From assembly GCF_020866925.1 (NCBI RefSeq), contig NZ_JAJGAK010000001.1:1346189-1410188 (forward strand): 64,000 bases of DNA, in the 5' to 3' direction. Positions 8,480 to 16,889 of the stretch are shown here, in pieces. Source of the stretch: Noviluteimonas lactosilytica. Its GTDB lineage: Bacteria; Pseudomonadota; Gammaproteobacteria; Xanthomonadales; Xanthomonadaceae. Position numbers and translations under genes: made by a program. The notes under the pieces were generated by a model, which was not told where the DNA came from, did no database searches, and was given only the letters and a program-made list of their open reading frames with translations. Numbering within the stretch: the first letter of the stretch is position 1; each line of letters opens with the position of its first letter.

Positions 8480-9601
8480 TCAAAGCACCCCGCGGCGCAT
8501 CTGGTCGCGTTCGATGCTCTCGAACAGCGCCTGGAAGTTGCCTTCGCCGAAGCCTTCGTTGCCCTTGCGCTGGATGATCTCGAAGAAGATCGGGCCGATC
8601 GCGTTCTGGGTGAAGATCTGCAGCAGCTTGCGCTGCTTGGTCTCCGGGTCGGCGTCGATCAGGATCTTGTTGCGCGCCAAGCGCGGCACGTCTTCGCCGT
8701 GGTTCGGCACGCGCTGGTCGATCACGTCGAAGTAGGTGTCCGGCGTGTCGAGGAACTGGACGCCCTGCGCGCGCATCGCTTCGACCGTTTCGTAGATGTC
8801 GTCGGTGAAGCACGCGATGTGCTGGATGCCCTCGCCCTTGTACGCGTCGAGGTATTCGTTGATCTGCGACTTCGGATCGTTCGATTCGTTGAGCGGAATG
8901 CGCACGATGCCGTCCGGCGCGGTCATCGCCTTCGACACCAAGCCCGTCTTCGCGCCCTTGATGTCGAAGTAGCGGATCTCGCGGAAGTTGAACAGGCGCT
9001 CGTAGTAATCCGACCACTTCTGCATGTTGCCGAAGTAGAGGTTGTGCGTGAGATGGTCGATGAAGGTGAGACCGAAACCCTTCGGGTCCTGGTCGGCGCC
9101 CTGCACCGGCAGGAAGTCTTCGTAAATCGAGCCCTTGCTGCCGTACTTGTCGATGAGGTACAGCATGCAATCGCCGATGCCCTTCACCACCGGCGCATCG
9201 ACCGCCTTGCTGCCGGCCTTGTGCGTGATCGCTTCGCCGCCGTTGCCGAGCACCGTCTTGCAGACTTCGTCGGCGGGCTTCTTGAAGCGGATCGCGAAGC
9301 CGCACGCGGACGGGCCGTGGGCCTTCGCGAAATCGGCGGCGAACGAATCCGGATCCTCGTTCACGAGGAAATTGACGCCGCCCTGGCGATACACGGTCAG
9401 CGCGCGCGTCTTGTGGCGAAGCACGGCAGTGAAGCCCATGCGGCGGAAATAGTCGTGCAGCAATTCGCCCTGCCCTTCGGGCGCGGCGAACTCGACGAAC
9501 TCGAAGCCGTCGATCCCCATCGGGTTCTCGAAGGTGGTGACCTGCATGCCGAGGTTGGGCTGGGCGTTCATGGCATTCTGTTTTGCGGGGGAAAGCGCCA
9601 T
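8480..9601 (-). CDS. hppD: 4-hydroxyphenylpyruvate dioxygenase
   Basis: A 373-residue Fe(II) enzyme that converts 4-hydroxyphenylpyruvate to homogentisate, the step before hmgA. Two VOC-type halves are present. Metal ligands fit [23 protein letters not shown] and [16 protein letters not shown] (His, His, Glu). The start at 9601 is chosen over an in-frame Met at 9571 because GGAGGTGTAGG sits directly before 9601 and nothing comparable precedes the second. hmgA follows on the same strand. A palindrome and a divergent MarR gene lie immediately upstream, suggesting local control. Confidence 0.96.
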   Translation of the reverse strand: MALSPAKQNAMNAQPNLGMQVTTFENPMGIDGFEFVEFAAPEGQGELLHDYFRRMGFTAVLRHKTRALTVYRQGGVNFLVNEDPDSFAADFAKAHGPSACGFAIRFKKPADEVCKTVLGNGGEAITHKAGSKAVDAPVVKGIGDCMLYLIDKYGSKGSIYEDFLPVQGADQDPKGFGLTFIDHLTHNLYFGNMQKWSDYYERLFNFREIRYFDIKGAKTGLVSKAMTAPDGIVRIPLNESNDPKSQINEYLDAYKGEGIQHIACFTDDIYETVEAMRAQGVQFLDTPDTYFDVIDQRVPNHGEDVPRLARNKILIDADPETKQRKLLQIFTQNAIGPIFFEIIQRKGNEGFGEGNFQALFESIERDQMRRGVL

Positions 9602-9615
9602 CCTACACCTCCATA

Positions 9616-9629
9616 GTTTCAGGTGAAAC
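9616..9629. promoter_or_regulatory. 14-bp perfect palindrome, candidate MarR operator
   Basis: GTTTCA-GG-TGAAAC is a perfect inverted repeat in the 50-base region between the divergent hppD and marR genes. It lies 15 bases upstream of the hppD ATG and just beyond its ribosome site, and about 22 bases before the marR start. Size and symmetry suit a winged-helix MarR dimer. Binding at this spot would affect both genes. No regulator has been shown to bind here; the link is by position. Confidence 0.55.
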
Positions 9630-9651
9630 CATACCCCTCGGGATGTTGCGA

Positions 9652-10140
9652 ATGAACGCCGCCGCCGACCAGCCGGGCCACGAAGGCCACGACCACGCCG
9701 AACTGGATCTTGACCGGTTCCTGCCCTATCGCCTGAGCGTGCTGTCCAACCAGATCAGCCAGGCGATCGCCAGGCTTTACCAGGCGCGCTTCGGGTTCGG
9801 CATCACCGAATGGCGCGTGATCGCGGTCCTCGGCCGCTTCCCCGCGCTGAGCGCGAACGCGGTGGCCGAACGCACGGCGATGGACAAGGTTGCGGTGAGC
9901 CGCGCGGTCGCGCACCTGCTCGAGCGCGGCCTGATCACGCGCGAGATGCACGGCGACGATCGTCGCCGCTCCGTGCTGACGCTCAGCGAAGCGGGCTATG
10001 CGATCTACGACGAGATCGTGCCGCTCGCCCTCGGTCGCGAACGCAAGCTGCTCGCGACGCTCGACCCGGAAGAACGCAAGCAGCTCGAACGCATCATCGA
10101 CAAGCTGGCGAACGAAGGCTTGCCGGCGATGCTGGAGTGA
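9652..10140 (+). CDS. MarR-family transcriptional regulator
   Basis: A protein of about 162 residues with the MarR winged-helix fold: FGITEWRVIAVLGRFPALSA, then VAERTAMDKVAVSRAVAHL (recognition helix region) and the wing DDRRRSVLTLSEAG. It is divergent from hppD-hmgA with only 50 bases between, so it most likely controls tyrosine degradation, perhaps releasing DNA on binding a pathway intermediate. Starts at 9643 (three residues longer) or at an upstream TTG are possible; 9652 is preferred for a GGGA seven to eight bases upstream. The N-terminus is His-rich (PGHEGHDHAE). Confidence 0.85.
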   Translation: MNAAADQPGHEGHDHAELDLDRFLPYRLSVLSNQISQAIARLYQARFGFGITEWRVIAVLGRFPALSANAVAERTAMDKVAVSRAVAHLLERGLITREMHGDDRRRSVLTLSEAGYAIYDEIVPLALGRERKLLATLDPEERKQLERIIDKLANEGLPAMLE

Positions 10141-10301
10141 TCGTCCGGTGACTTGAGATCACACCTGGTGCATTCGATAAGCGATGGCGCCAAGAGGCTG
10201 AAGGCATCTGCATCCAATGGGCATCTCGCCCGCACGGTCATTTCTGGCAACTTCTCTGCAGGAGATGAGTCAAGCTTGCCGGACTCGACATCTGTGCTCG
10301 C

Positions 10302-10382
10302 AAAGTCAGGCGCGAACGGCGCAACACGCTTTGTCTTCGGCGACCAGACGCGATTGCTGGCCGGAACGAGTGGGTGGACCCA
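10302..10382 (+). pseudogene. Inverted RHS-gene fragment
   Basis: About 80 bases on the plus strand translate as SGANGATRFVFGDQTRLLAG then TSGWTH, nearly the same as SGLSGATRFVFGDQTRLLAE and TSGWTHYVW in the intact RHS gene on the minus strand (around 11595-11675). The DNA matches closely (for example GGCGACCAGACGCGATTGC), with a 6-base deletion and a few substitutions. It sits immediately beyond the end of the small membrane protein gene. It is a remnant, without a start or RHS context, so not a functional gene. The rest of 10141-10388 shows nothing I can name. Confidence 0.7.
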
Positions 10383-10388
10383 CATCCT

Positions 10389-10763
10389 TCAAGAGCTCGA
10401 TTCGCCAAGGCGCATGCGGTGGTGCTTGATGCGTTTGGTGATCAGAACTCCTAAGAACGCGATTTCAAAGACCGCATACGCCAAGCCCAAAAATGCGAGA
10501 TACAGCCATCCGCTCGCGACACTTGGTCCACAATACTGCGACGCGAGACAGCGATGAACTCGAATAGCAATTTCCAAATCGATCGGGATCATCACGACCA
10601 TAGGTAGAAGCAAGAGCGCAGCCAGCAGCCGGCGACGATGCCTCGCTGCGCCCCATGCGTGTTTGGCGATCGTCCATGATCTGATTGGAATTGCGCCAAT
10701 TCCGAAGAGACCGAGCCATCCCAGCAACAGGACAATCATGTTTGTAGTCGCCGATGGGATCAT
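10389..10763 (-). CDS. Small membrane protein, candidate immunity protein to the RHS tip
   Basis: A 124-residue protein with about three hydrophobic segments: MIVLLLGWLGLFGIGAI, LLAALLLLPMVVMIPI, and a long one from GWLYLAFLGLAYAVFEIAFL. The start is ATG 10763, which overlaps the RHS stop as ATGA and has AAAGGAC just upstream; a longer open frame lacks this logic. No family recognised. Strict translational coupling to an RHS gene is the usual arrangement of toxin and immunity genes. The local G+C (about 47% in the line 10441-10500) is well below neighbouring genes, consistent with import together with the RHS tip. Immunity is inference. Confidence 0.6.
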   Translation of the reverse strand: MIPSATTNMIVLLLGWLGLFGIGAIPIRSWTIAKHAWGAARHRRRLLAALLLLPMVVMIPIDLEIAIRVHRCLASQYCGPSVASGWLYLAFLGLAYAVFEIAFLGVLITKRIKHHRMRLGESSS

Positions 10764-13072
10764 GGTCCTTTTATCTGCCGCAGGAGGTTCCCTGGCCAAA
10801 AGGTGCCCGACTCGACGTTCGGGAATGACGGCAGCCCGTTCAGTACATCGGAGGAACGAATCGCGCAATCGCCTGCGGGCGTGATGCCGTATGTGTCGGC
10901 GAGCTGCATCGCACGATTGATGATTCTGGATTCCTCTGCAGCAGAAGTATCCTTGCAGGTCGATTCGACCGTCTGACTTCGGTGGTGTGCAGCAAATGCA
11001 GCCTTGGATGCTGCCTCCCCAACGACGATCTCTCCGCTCCCGCCGCCATTCGCAGCAGCAAACGATCCTGCCGGGTCATAAAGCGCAGGGCCTCCGCCGT
11101 CCCCGCGGGACGTGTAGATCGCCGCGTGATCGCGGATGCCGCCGGGGCCTATTGTTGTCAGAAGGCAGGTCTCCAACCCGAGAGGGTCGATTGCGTTTAC
11201 GGGGTTGCCTTCGACATAAGCATACGGATTGACTCCTGCCACCATGCCCAGAGGATCGGGCTGGGTATATCGCCCGGCCTTCAGATCCAATGTCCGGAAT
11301 CCGTTTGACCAGAGATCGCTTTCAGCGTCGTAGTGCTGGCCCGAGAATCCGAGGTTCAGCCCTCCGATCAGATCCAGCGAAACGTTGCGATCGAACGCAT
11401 AGTTGCGGGCGCGCCACAGATCCACCTTGTATCCGCTGGTCACGACTTCGGGCCGCCCCAGATGGTCGTTGTGCACGTACTTCAAACCCGGGTGGCTCAA
11501 CGTGATCGGCAGGTCTTCGTACCAGGTGAGGATCGTGCTGTTGCTCGGCGTCAACATCGACACCAACTCACCACCGAACCACACGTAGTGGGTCCATCCA
11601 CTCGTTCCATGCTCGGCCAGCAATCGCGTCTGGTCGCCGAAGACGAAGCGTGTCGCGCCGCTCAGGCCTGACTTTGCTACGCGCTGGTCGAGTGCGTTGA
11701 CGGCGTACGTGGTAGTCCCAGCTTCGAGCGTTCGGCATGTGCCGTATTGCTCGCAGACCTCCACGTCCTTCGGTCGCGACACCTGCTTGATGCGGTTGAA
11801 CGCGTCGTAGGCGAACTGCGTGGTCACGCCGCTGGTCGTGTCGCTGATGCGATTGCCACGCAGGTCGTAGTCGTAGACGTGGTGCCGGGCGGGATTCGAT
11901 GTGCCGCTGATCGCCAGCAGGCGATTACTGTGCGGGTCGATCGCGTGCTGCTCGGTGCCACCGCCCCAGGTGTGGCGCGTGCGGTTGCCGTTCGCGTCAA
12001 AGGCGAGCGCATGGCCGCTCTGCTGGCTGATCGCGTCTGAAGCGAGCCGTCCATTGGCGTCGTAGCCGAAGGTCTGCGTGGTCGGCGGGCCCGCGCCGTT
12101 GGTGATCGCGTTGATGCGGTCGGCGCCGTCGAAGCCGTAGGTGAGGCTTTGCTTGACCTTGCCCGCCGTCATGTCGGTTGCGCTGATGCCGAACAGGCGA
12201 CCGTTGTCATCGACGTCATAGCGGCGCTGCAAGCCATTACCGTAGGTCCAGCTCTCCGGTCCGCCGAAGGGGCGATAGCGCACGTCGCTCAGCACGGTTT
12301 GCGTCGTGCCGCCGTGGCTCGCAGTCATCGAGGTGATGCGGCCGAGCGTGTAGCCGTAGCCGACCGAGAGACCGCCGGGATACGTGAGCATCGCAAGGCG
12401 GCCGAAGGCGTCGTACTGGTACCGCGTCGTGTCTTCGACGCCTTGGGCGGTATCGACGCGCGTCAGCATTTGGCCGTATGGGGTGAAGGTGAAGCGCGTC
12501 GCGGCCTGCAACACCCCGGAGCGCAGGGTCTTCGCTTCGCACAGGAAGCCCGCGCCGCACGTGTCATAGGCGAACGTGCGCTGGTCTGCGCCGCCGGTCA
12601 CCTTCGTGACGCGACCGGCGCCGTCATAGTCGAACACGAGGGTGCTGCCGTCGTTGCGGGTCGTGCGTTCGCGGAGACCCTCGGGGCTGTAGACGTGCGT
12701 CGTCTTGCCGGTATCGGGGCTGTCGAGTTCCAGCAGGTCGCCGAAGCCGTTGTACTTGTACGTTGTGACTAAACCGCGCGGGTCGGTTACGGAGGTAACG
12801 CGATCCGCGGGGTCGTAGGTGAACTTCGTGACCCCACCCATCGGGTCCGTCGACGTCGCCACGCGACCCAACGCGTCATAGGTCAGCCTGGTCGTCTCGC
12901 CCTTGCCGTTGGTGACTTCGGTGCGGCGGCCGTCGGCATCGTATGCGTACCGCGCAACGAGTTTCTTTTCCGCCCCGCTACGCTCGGCTATCAGGCGACC
13001 GAGTTCGTCGTATTCGTAGCTAGTGACCTGGGTCGCGACGAATGCGGCAACGAGCAGAAGGTTGGCGGACAT
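10760..13072 (-). CDS. RHS-repeat protein with a variable C-terminal tip
   Basis: A 770-residue protein made mostly of YD repeats (for example YEYDELGRLIAE, YDADGRRTEV, YDALGRVATS). They end in the conserved RHS core: YVHNDHLGRPEVVT, GFSGQHYDAESDL, GRYTQPDPLGM and NPVNAIDPLGL (about residue 633). After the core comes a 137-residue tip with DHAAIY (His about 649), ALYDPAGSF and YGITPAGDCAIRSSDVL (Cys about 736). His-then-Cys in this order resembles permuted papain-fold (LRAT/NlpC-like) hydrolases, tentatively. The N-terminus is only a short hydrophobic MSANLLLVAAFVA, so the protein lacks the large delivery region of full RHS toxins (over 1,200 residues); it may be truncated. Confidence 0.8.
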   Translation of the reverse strand: MSANLLLVAAFVATQVTSYEYDELGRLIAERSGAEKKLVARYAYDADGRRTEVTNGKGETTRLTYDALGRVATSTDPMGGVTKFTYDPADRVTSVTDPRGLVTTYKYNGFGDLLELDSPDTGKTTHVYSPEGLRERTTRNDGSTLVFDYDGAGRVTKVTGGADQRTFAYDTCGAGFLCEAKTLRSGVLQAATRFTFTPYGQMLTRVDTAQGVEDTTRYQYDAFGRLAMLTYPGGLSVGYGYTLGRITSMTASHGGTTQTVLSDVRYRPFGGPESWTYGNGLQRRYDVDDNGRLFGISATDMTAGKVKQSLTYGFDGADRINAITNGAGPPTTQTFGYDANGRLASDAISQQSGHALAFDANGNRTRHTWGGGTEQHAIDPHSNRLLAISGTSNPARHHVYDYDLRGNRISDTTSGVTTQFAYDAFNRIKQVSRPKDVEVCEQYGTCRTLEAGTTTYAVNALDQRVAKSGLSGATRFVFGDQTRLLAEHGTSGWTHYVWFGGELVSMLTPSNSTILTWYEDLPITLSHPGLKYVHNDHLGRPEVVTSGYKVDLWRARNYAFDRNVSLDLIGGLNLGFSGQHYDAESDLWSNGFRTLDLKAGRYTQPDPLGMVAGVNPYAYVEGNPVNAIDPLGLETCLLTTIGPGGIRDHAAIYTSRGDGGGPALYDPAGSFAAANGGGSGEIVVGEAASKAAFAAHHRSQTVESTCKDTSAAEESRIINRAMQLADTYGITPAGDCAIRSSDVLNGLPSFPNVESGTFWPGNLLRQIKGP

Positions 13073-13151
13073 GGCAGCAAGCGCATGAAAGGTGCGTGCA
13101 TGCTGCCGATCGAATACACCTGCAGGGGCGGGATTGGTCGCTTATCGGGCC

Positions 13152-13739
13152 TCACCACTTCCCGAGCACGAACAGCGTCGCCCAGCTGTAAGCCACCTGG
13201 TAGAAAAAGACGAACGCGGCGACGACCAATTGCACGCGCCGGCTTTCCGCGCGCATGCCGATCACGAACGCGGTGACATACAGGACGAGGAAGATCAGGT
13301 ACGAAGGCTGCAGCGCCCAGTCCAGGCCCTTGAGCAGCGCATCGGCGAAATCCACGACGGCGGCGACGAGCAGGATCGCGAAGAACCACTTCCGCCCGGC
13401 CATGAAGAAGACGTACGAATCGTCGAGGTCCTTCATGCCGCGCGGCACGAGCACCACCGCCATGAAGAACAGCAACATCGAGTACAGCAACACGAACAGG
13501 TACAGGCCGAACGTCCAGACCGTGCCGAGCTCGTGGAATTTGAACTCCCACCACCAGAACGACACGATCCACAGGAACACGTAGGCCACCCACAACAGGT
13601 AGACCGCCTCGAGCCGGATCGGCTTGCCATGCCCGCGCAGGCGATTCACGCCCACGCCGAGCGCGGCCAGGATATGCGCGAGCGCCAGGCCGACGATGAT
13701 CGACACCGGCGCCATCACGTAGGCGAACTGATCGTTCAC
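13152..13739 (-). CDS. Conserved membrane protein, unknown function
   Basis: A 195-residue protein with about six hydrophobic segments, such as VMAPVSIIVGLALAHILAAL, YLLWVAYVFLWIVSFWWWEF, FVLLYSMLLFFMAVVLV and WFFAILLVAAVVDFADALL. I do not recognise a characterised family. It begins 19 bases after the FAD oxidoreductase gene on the same strand, so it could be the last gene of the long catabolic operon. It could equally be independent. No catalytic motif is visible. Confidence 0.6.
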   Translation of the reverse strand: MNDQFAYVMAPVSIIVGLALAHILAALGVGVNRLRGHGKPIRLEAVYLLWVAYVFLWIVSFWWWEFKFHELGTVWTFGLYLFVLLYSMLLFFMAVVLVPRGMKDLDDSYVFFMAGRKWFFAILLVAAVVDFADALLKGLDWALQPSYLIFLVLYVTAFVIGMRAESRRVQLVVAAFVFFYQVAYSWATLFVLGKW

Positions 13740-13758
13740 CTCGTGGCGAACGTGTCCC

Positions 13759-15303
13759 TCATCCCTTCGCGGCCAACACCTGCCGTGCTGCGTTGCGGCC
13801 CGCCGCGCCGCTGATGCCCGCGCCGCCGTGCACGCCGCTGCCGCACAGGTGCAGCGCGTCGATCGGGGTGGCGTGGTTCGACCAGCCCGGCAGCGGGCGC
13901 ATGAAGAACATCTGGTCGAGGATCAGCTGGCCGTGGTTGAGGTCGCCTTCGGTGAGCGACCAGTCGCGTTCGAGGTCGGCCGGCGTGATGGTGCGGACGC
14001 TGCGGATCGACGCCTCGAGCGACGGGAACTGTTCGGCGAGCGTGTCGGTCGCGATGCGTTCGACGATGGCGCGAGCGTCGCTCCACTCTGCGCCGCGCAA
14101 CTTGTACGGCGCCGATTGCATGTGGATCGAGACGACGTCGCCGCCGTTCGTGGCGCCGCTTGTCGTGACTTCGAGATAAGGACGCTGCGCGATCTCGCCG
14201 TACTTCGCGGCGTCGTACGCGCGCTCGATGTCCTTGAGCGTCGGCGCCAACGCGAGCGTGCCCGCGGGCAGGCCGTGCGAACCATCGGTGCGCAGGTGCA
14301 CCTTCGCGACCGAGCCGCGCATCTTGATCGACTGCACGTGCCAGACGAATTCGGTCGGCAGTTCCGGTGCGCCGACAAGGCCGAGCAGCGTGCTGCGCGG
14401 ATCGGCTGCGGAGAAGACGTTGGTTGCGCGGATTGCTTCGCCGTTCTCGAGTTGCACGCCGACCGCACGCGAGCGTTCGACCAGGATGCGTTGCACGCCG
14501 CTCGACGTGCGCAGTTCGCCGCCGTTCGCCTTCAACGCGGCGACCAACGCGTCCGCGACTTTCGCACTGCCGCCCGCGATCGGGCGATGCGCGAGACCGC
14601 CGCGATTGAGCCAGTTGTGCATCAGCGTGTAGCCGGTGCCCGCCGACATCGAGCCGAGCGTGAAGCCGTGGACGCCGACCGCCGCGATCGCGGCCTTCAC
14701 TTCCTGCGACTCGAACCACTCTTCGGTGAACTCGACGGTCGACATCGACATCATGCGGATGACGCGGAACATGTCCTTGCCACCGAGCTTGCGCAGCGTC
14801 CACGCGAGCTTCGCGAGCGGCCAGCCTTCCTTCATGCCGATGTGCGGAAGGCGCGGCATGGGCGTGGCGTACGCGGCGTCGAGGAACGCGGCGGCGCGAT
14901 CCATGAAGGCGACGAACTCGGGCCAGCGCTTCGCGTCGCTCTCGGAGAACTGGCGGATCGATTCGCGCGTCGCGTTGGCATCGGAGGTCGACAACACGAG
15001 GCGACGACCATCGGGCAACAGCGATACGTACGGAGCGGGCGCGCCGAGCGTCAGTCCGTGCCGCGCGAGATCGAGGTCGCGCACGATGTCGGGACGCAAC
15101 TGCGCACCGGCGTGCAGCGGATCGTACGCGGCGCCGTCGAACACATCGCCGGCCAGCTGGCCGCCCGCGCGGTCGCGGCGTTCGAGCACCAGCACCTTGC
15201 GGCCGGCCTTCGCCAGGTAGTTCGCGGCGACGAGGCCGTTGTGGCCCGCGCCGACGACGATCACGCTGTTTTGAGGCATGTCGTAAGTCTTGTTCGCGCT
15301 CAT
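13759..15303 (-). CDS. FAD-dependent oxidoreductase, phytoene desaturase/PYROXD2-like
   Basis: A 514-residue flavoprotein. The N-terminal Rossmann site is VIVVGAGHNGLVAANYLA followed by VLVLERRDRAGG; the C-terminal FAD motif lies in ALHLCGSGVHGGAGISGAAG. This is the fold of CrtI-type desaturases and PYROXD2, oxidising a C-C or C-N bond with FAD. No carotenoid genes are nearby, so carotenoid synthesis is unlikely. It starts two bases after the stop of a second enzyme of the same type and follows Rieske and GcvT-like genes. A role as amine or acid dehydrogenase in that pathway is inferred. Confidence 0.82.
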   Translation of the reverse strand: MSANKTYDMPQNSVIVVGAGHNGLVAANYLAKAGRKVLVLERRDRAGGQLAGDVFDGAAYDPLHAGAQLRPDIVRDLDLARHGLTLGAPAPYVSLLPDGRRLVLSTSDANATRESIRQFSESDAKRWPEFVAFMDRAAAFLDAAYATPMPRLPHIGMKEGWPLAKLAWTLRKLGGKDMFRVIRMMSMSTVEFTEEWFESQEVKAAIAAVGVHGFTLGSMSAGTGYTLMHNWLNRGGLAHRPIAGGSAKVADALVAALKANGGELRTSSGVQRILVERSRAVGVQLENGEAIRATNVFSAADPRSTLLGLVGAPELPTEFVWHVQSIKMRGSVAKVHLRTDGSHGLPAGTLALAPTLKDIERAYDAAKYGEIAQRPYLEVTTSGATNGGDVVSIHMQSAPYKLRGAEWSDARAIVERIATDTLAEQFPSLEASIRSVRTITPADLERDWSLTEGDLNHGQLILDQMFFMRPLPGWSNHATPIDALHLCGSGVHGGAGISGAAGRNAARQVLAAKG

Positions 15304-15305
15304 CG

Positions 15306-16889
15306 TCACTTCCAATCCTTGAGGACTTCCTGTGCGGCCAGCTTGCCGGCCGCGCCCATCACGCCACCGCCCGGATGCGCGCCGGACGCGCCAAAGTAGT
15401 AACCGGGGAGCGGCGTGCGGAAATCGGCCCATTGCGGCGCCGGGCGCAGGAAGAACAATTGGTGCAGCAGCAGTTCGCCGTGGAAGATGTTGCCGCCGGT
15501 GATGCCGGCGATCGCTTCGATGTCCTTCGGCGTGATCACCTGCTTGCCGACGATGGCGCGGCGGATGTTCGGCGCGTAACGCTCGATGGTGTTGATGACG
15601 GTCTCGCCGAAGGCCTCGCGTTTCGCATCGTCCCAGCCGCCTTCGATGTCGTACGGCGCGTACTGCACGAAGCACGACATCACGTGGTGGCCCGGCGGGG
15701 CCATGTCGCGGTCGATCATCGACGGGATGATCATGTCGATATAGGGGTTCTTCGCGAACTGGCCGTACTTCGCTTCGTCGTAGGCGCGTTCGATGTACTC
15801 CATGCTCGGGCTGATCGAGATCGCGCCGCGGTGCAGCGCGTTCTCGCCCGGCAGGCAGGTGAAGTCCGGCAACTCGCTGAGCGCGATGTTGACCTTGCCC
15901 GACGAACCGCGCACGCGGAAGTTCTTGATCTGTTCGACGAACTCGCCGGGCAAATGCTTCTGCTCGACGAACTGCAGGAACGAGCGCTTCGGATCCGCCG
16001 CGGTGATGACGACCTTCGCCTGGAGTTCGTCACCGTTGGCGAGCGCGACGCCCGCCGCGCGGCCGCCCTTCACGATCACCTGCTGCACGGAGGCGTTGGT
16101 GCGGATCTCGACGCCGAGCGCGCGCGCAGAACTCGCGATCGCCGCGCTCACGCCGCCGTTGCCGTTCTTCGCGAAACCCCACGCGCGGAACGCGCCGTCG
16201 ATTTCGCCCATGTAGTGGTGCAGCAACACGTACGCGGTGCCCGGCGAATGCGGGCCGAGGAACGTACCGATGATGCCGCTCGCCGACTTCGTGCCCTTCA
16301 GCGGATCGAACTCGAACCAGTCGTTGAGCAGGTCCGCCGCCGACATCGTGAGCAGCTTGGCGATCTGGTACAGCTCTTTTTCCGACAGGCTCTTCGCGTA
16401 TTGACCGACCTTCAACAGGCCCATCAGGTCGCGTGGGCTCAGCGACGACGGATCCGGCGGCACCAAGCCGAGGATCGGCTTGATCGCCTTCGCGGCGCGC
16501 GCCATCACGCGGCCGTATTCGTCCGAGGCTTCGGCATCGCGCGGCGAATGGCGATACAGCTCCTGGCGCGTGAGGTCGTGGTCGTCCCACGCGGCGAGAT
16601 AGTCGCCGTTGTCGAGCGGCGTGACCGTGCTCGGCAGCGGCAGGATTTTCAAACCATGCCGCGGCAGTTCGAGGTCGCGGATGATCTCCGGGCGCAGCAG
16701 GCTGACGACGTAGGAGAACTGCGAGAAGCGATAGCCGGGGAACGGTTCGGCGGTGACCGCGGCGCCGCCCACGACTTCGCGGCGTTCGAGCACGCAGACC
16801 TTCTTGCCCGCGCGCGCGAGATACGCGGCGGCGATGAGGCCGTTGTGGCCGGCGCCGATGACAACGGCGTCATATTGATTCGTCGTCAT
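15306..16889 (-). CDS. FAD-dependent oxidoreductase, phytoene desaturase/PYROXD2-like (second copy)
   Basis: A 527-residue paralogue of the downstream flavoprotein. FAD site: AVVIGAGHNGLIAAAYLARA and VCVLERREVVGGAAV; C-terminal motif GYYFGASGAHPGGGVMG. The pair has clearly diverged, so two different steps or a heteromer are possible. The start at 16889 is chosen because it forms a TGATG overlap with the GcvT-like gene; an upstream in-frame Met at 16904 would add five acidic residues. Its place in a run of tightly packed genes points to a catabolic role with the Rieske oxygenase. Confidence 0.82.
   Translation of the reverse strand: MTTNQYDAVVIGAGHNGLIAAAYLARAGKKVCVLERREVVGGAAVTAEPFPGYRFSQFSYVVSLLRPEIIRDLELPRHGLKILPLPSTVTPLDNGDYLAAWDDHDLTRQELYRHSPRDAEASDEYGRVMARAAKAIKPILGLVPPDPSSLSPRDLMGLLKVGQYAKSLSEKELYQIAKLLTMSAADLLNDWFEFDPLKGTKSASGIIGTFLGPHSPGTAYVLLHHYMGEIDGAFRAWGFAKNGNGGVSAAIASSARALGVEIRTNASVQQVIVKGGRAAGVALANGDELQAKVVITAADPKRSFLQFVEQKHLPGEFVEQIKNFRVRGSSGKVNIALSELPDFTCLPGENALHRGAISISPSMEYIERAYDEAKYGQFAKNPYIDMIIPSMIDRDMAPPGHHVMSCFVQYAPYDIEGGWDDAKREAFGETVINTIERYAPNIRRAIVGKQVITPKDIEAIAGITGGNIFHGELLLHQLFFLRPAPQWADFRTPLPGYYFGASGAHPGGGVMGAAGKLAAQEVLKDWK

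Noticed and set aside
10005-10385. A 126-codon minus-strand gene between marR and the RHS locus
   Set aside because: It overlaps the end of marR and the inverted RHS fragment in a wrong frame, with no homology or start signal.
13759-16889. Carotenoid biosynthesis role for the two CrtI-like genes
   Set aside because: No phytoene synthase, cyclase or GGPP synthase nearby; neighbours are catabolic, and the sequences resemble PYROXD2-type enzymes as much as desaturases.
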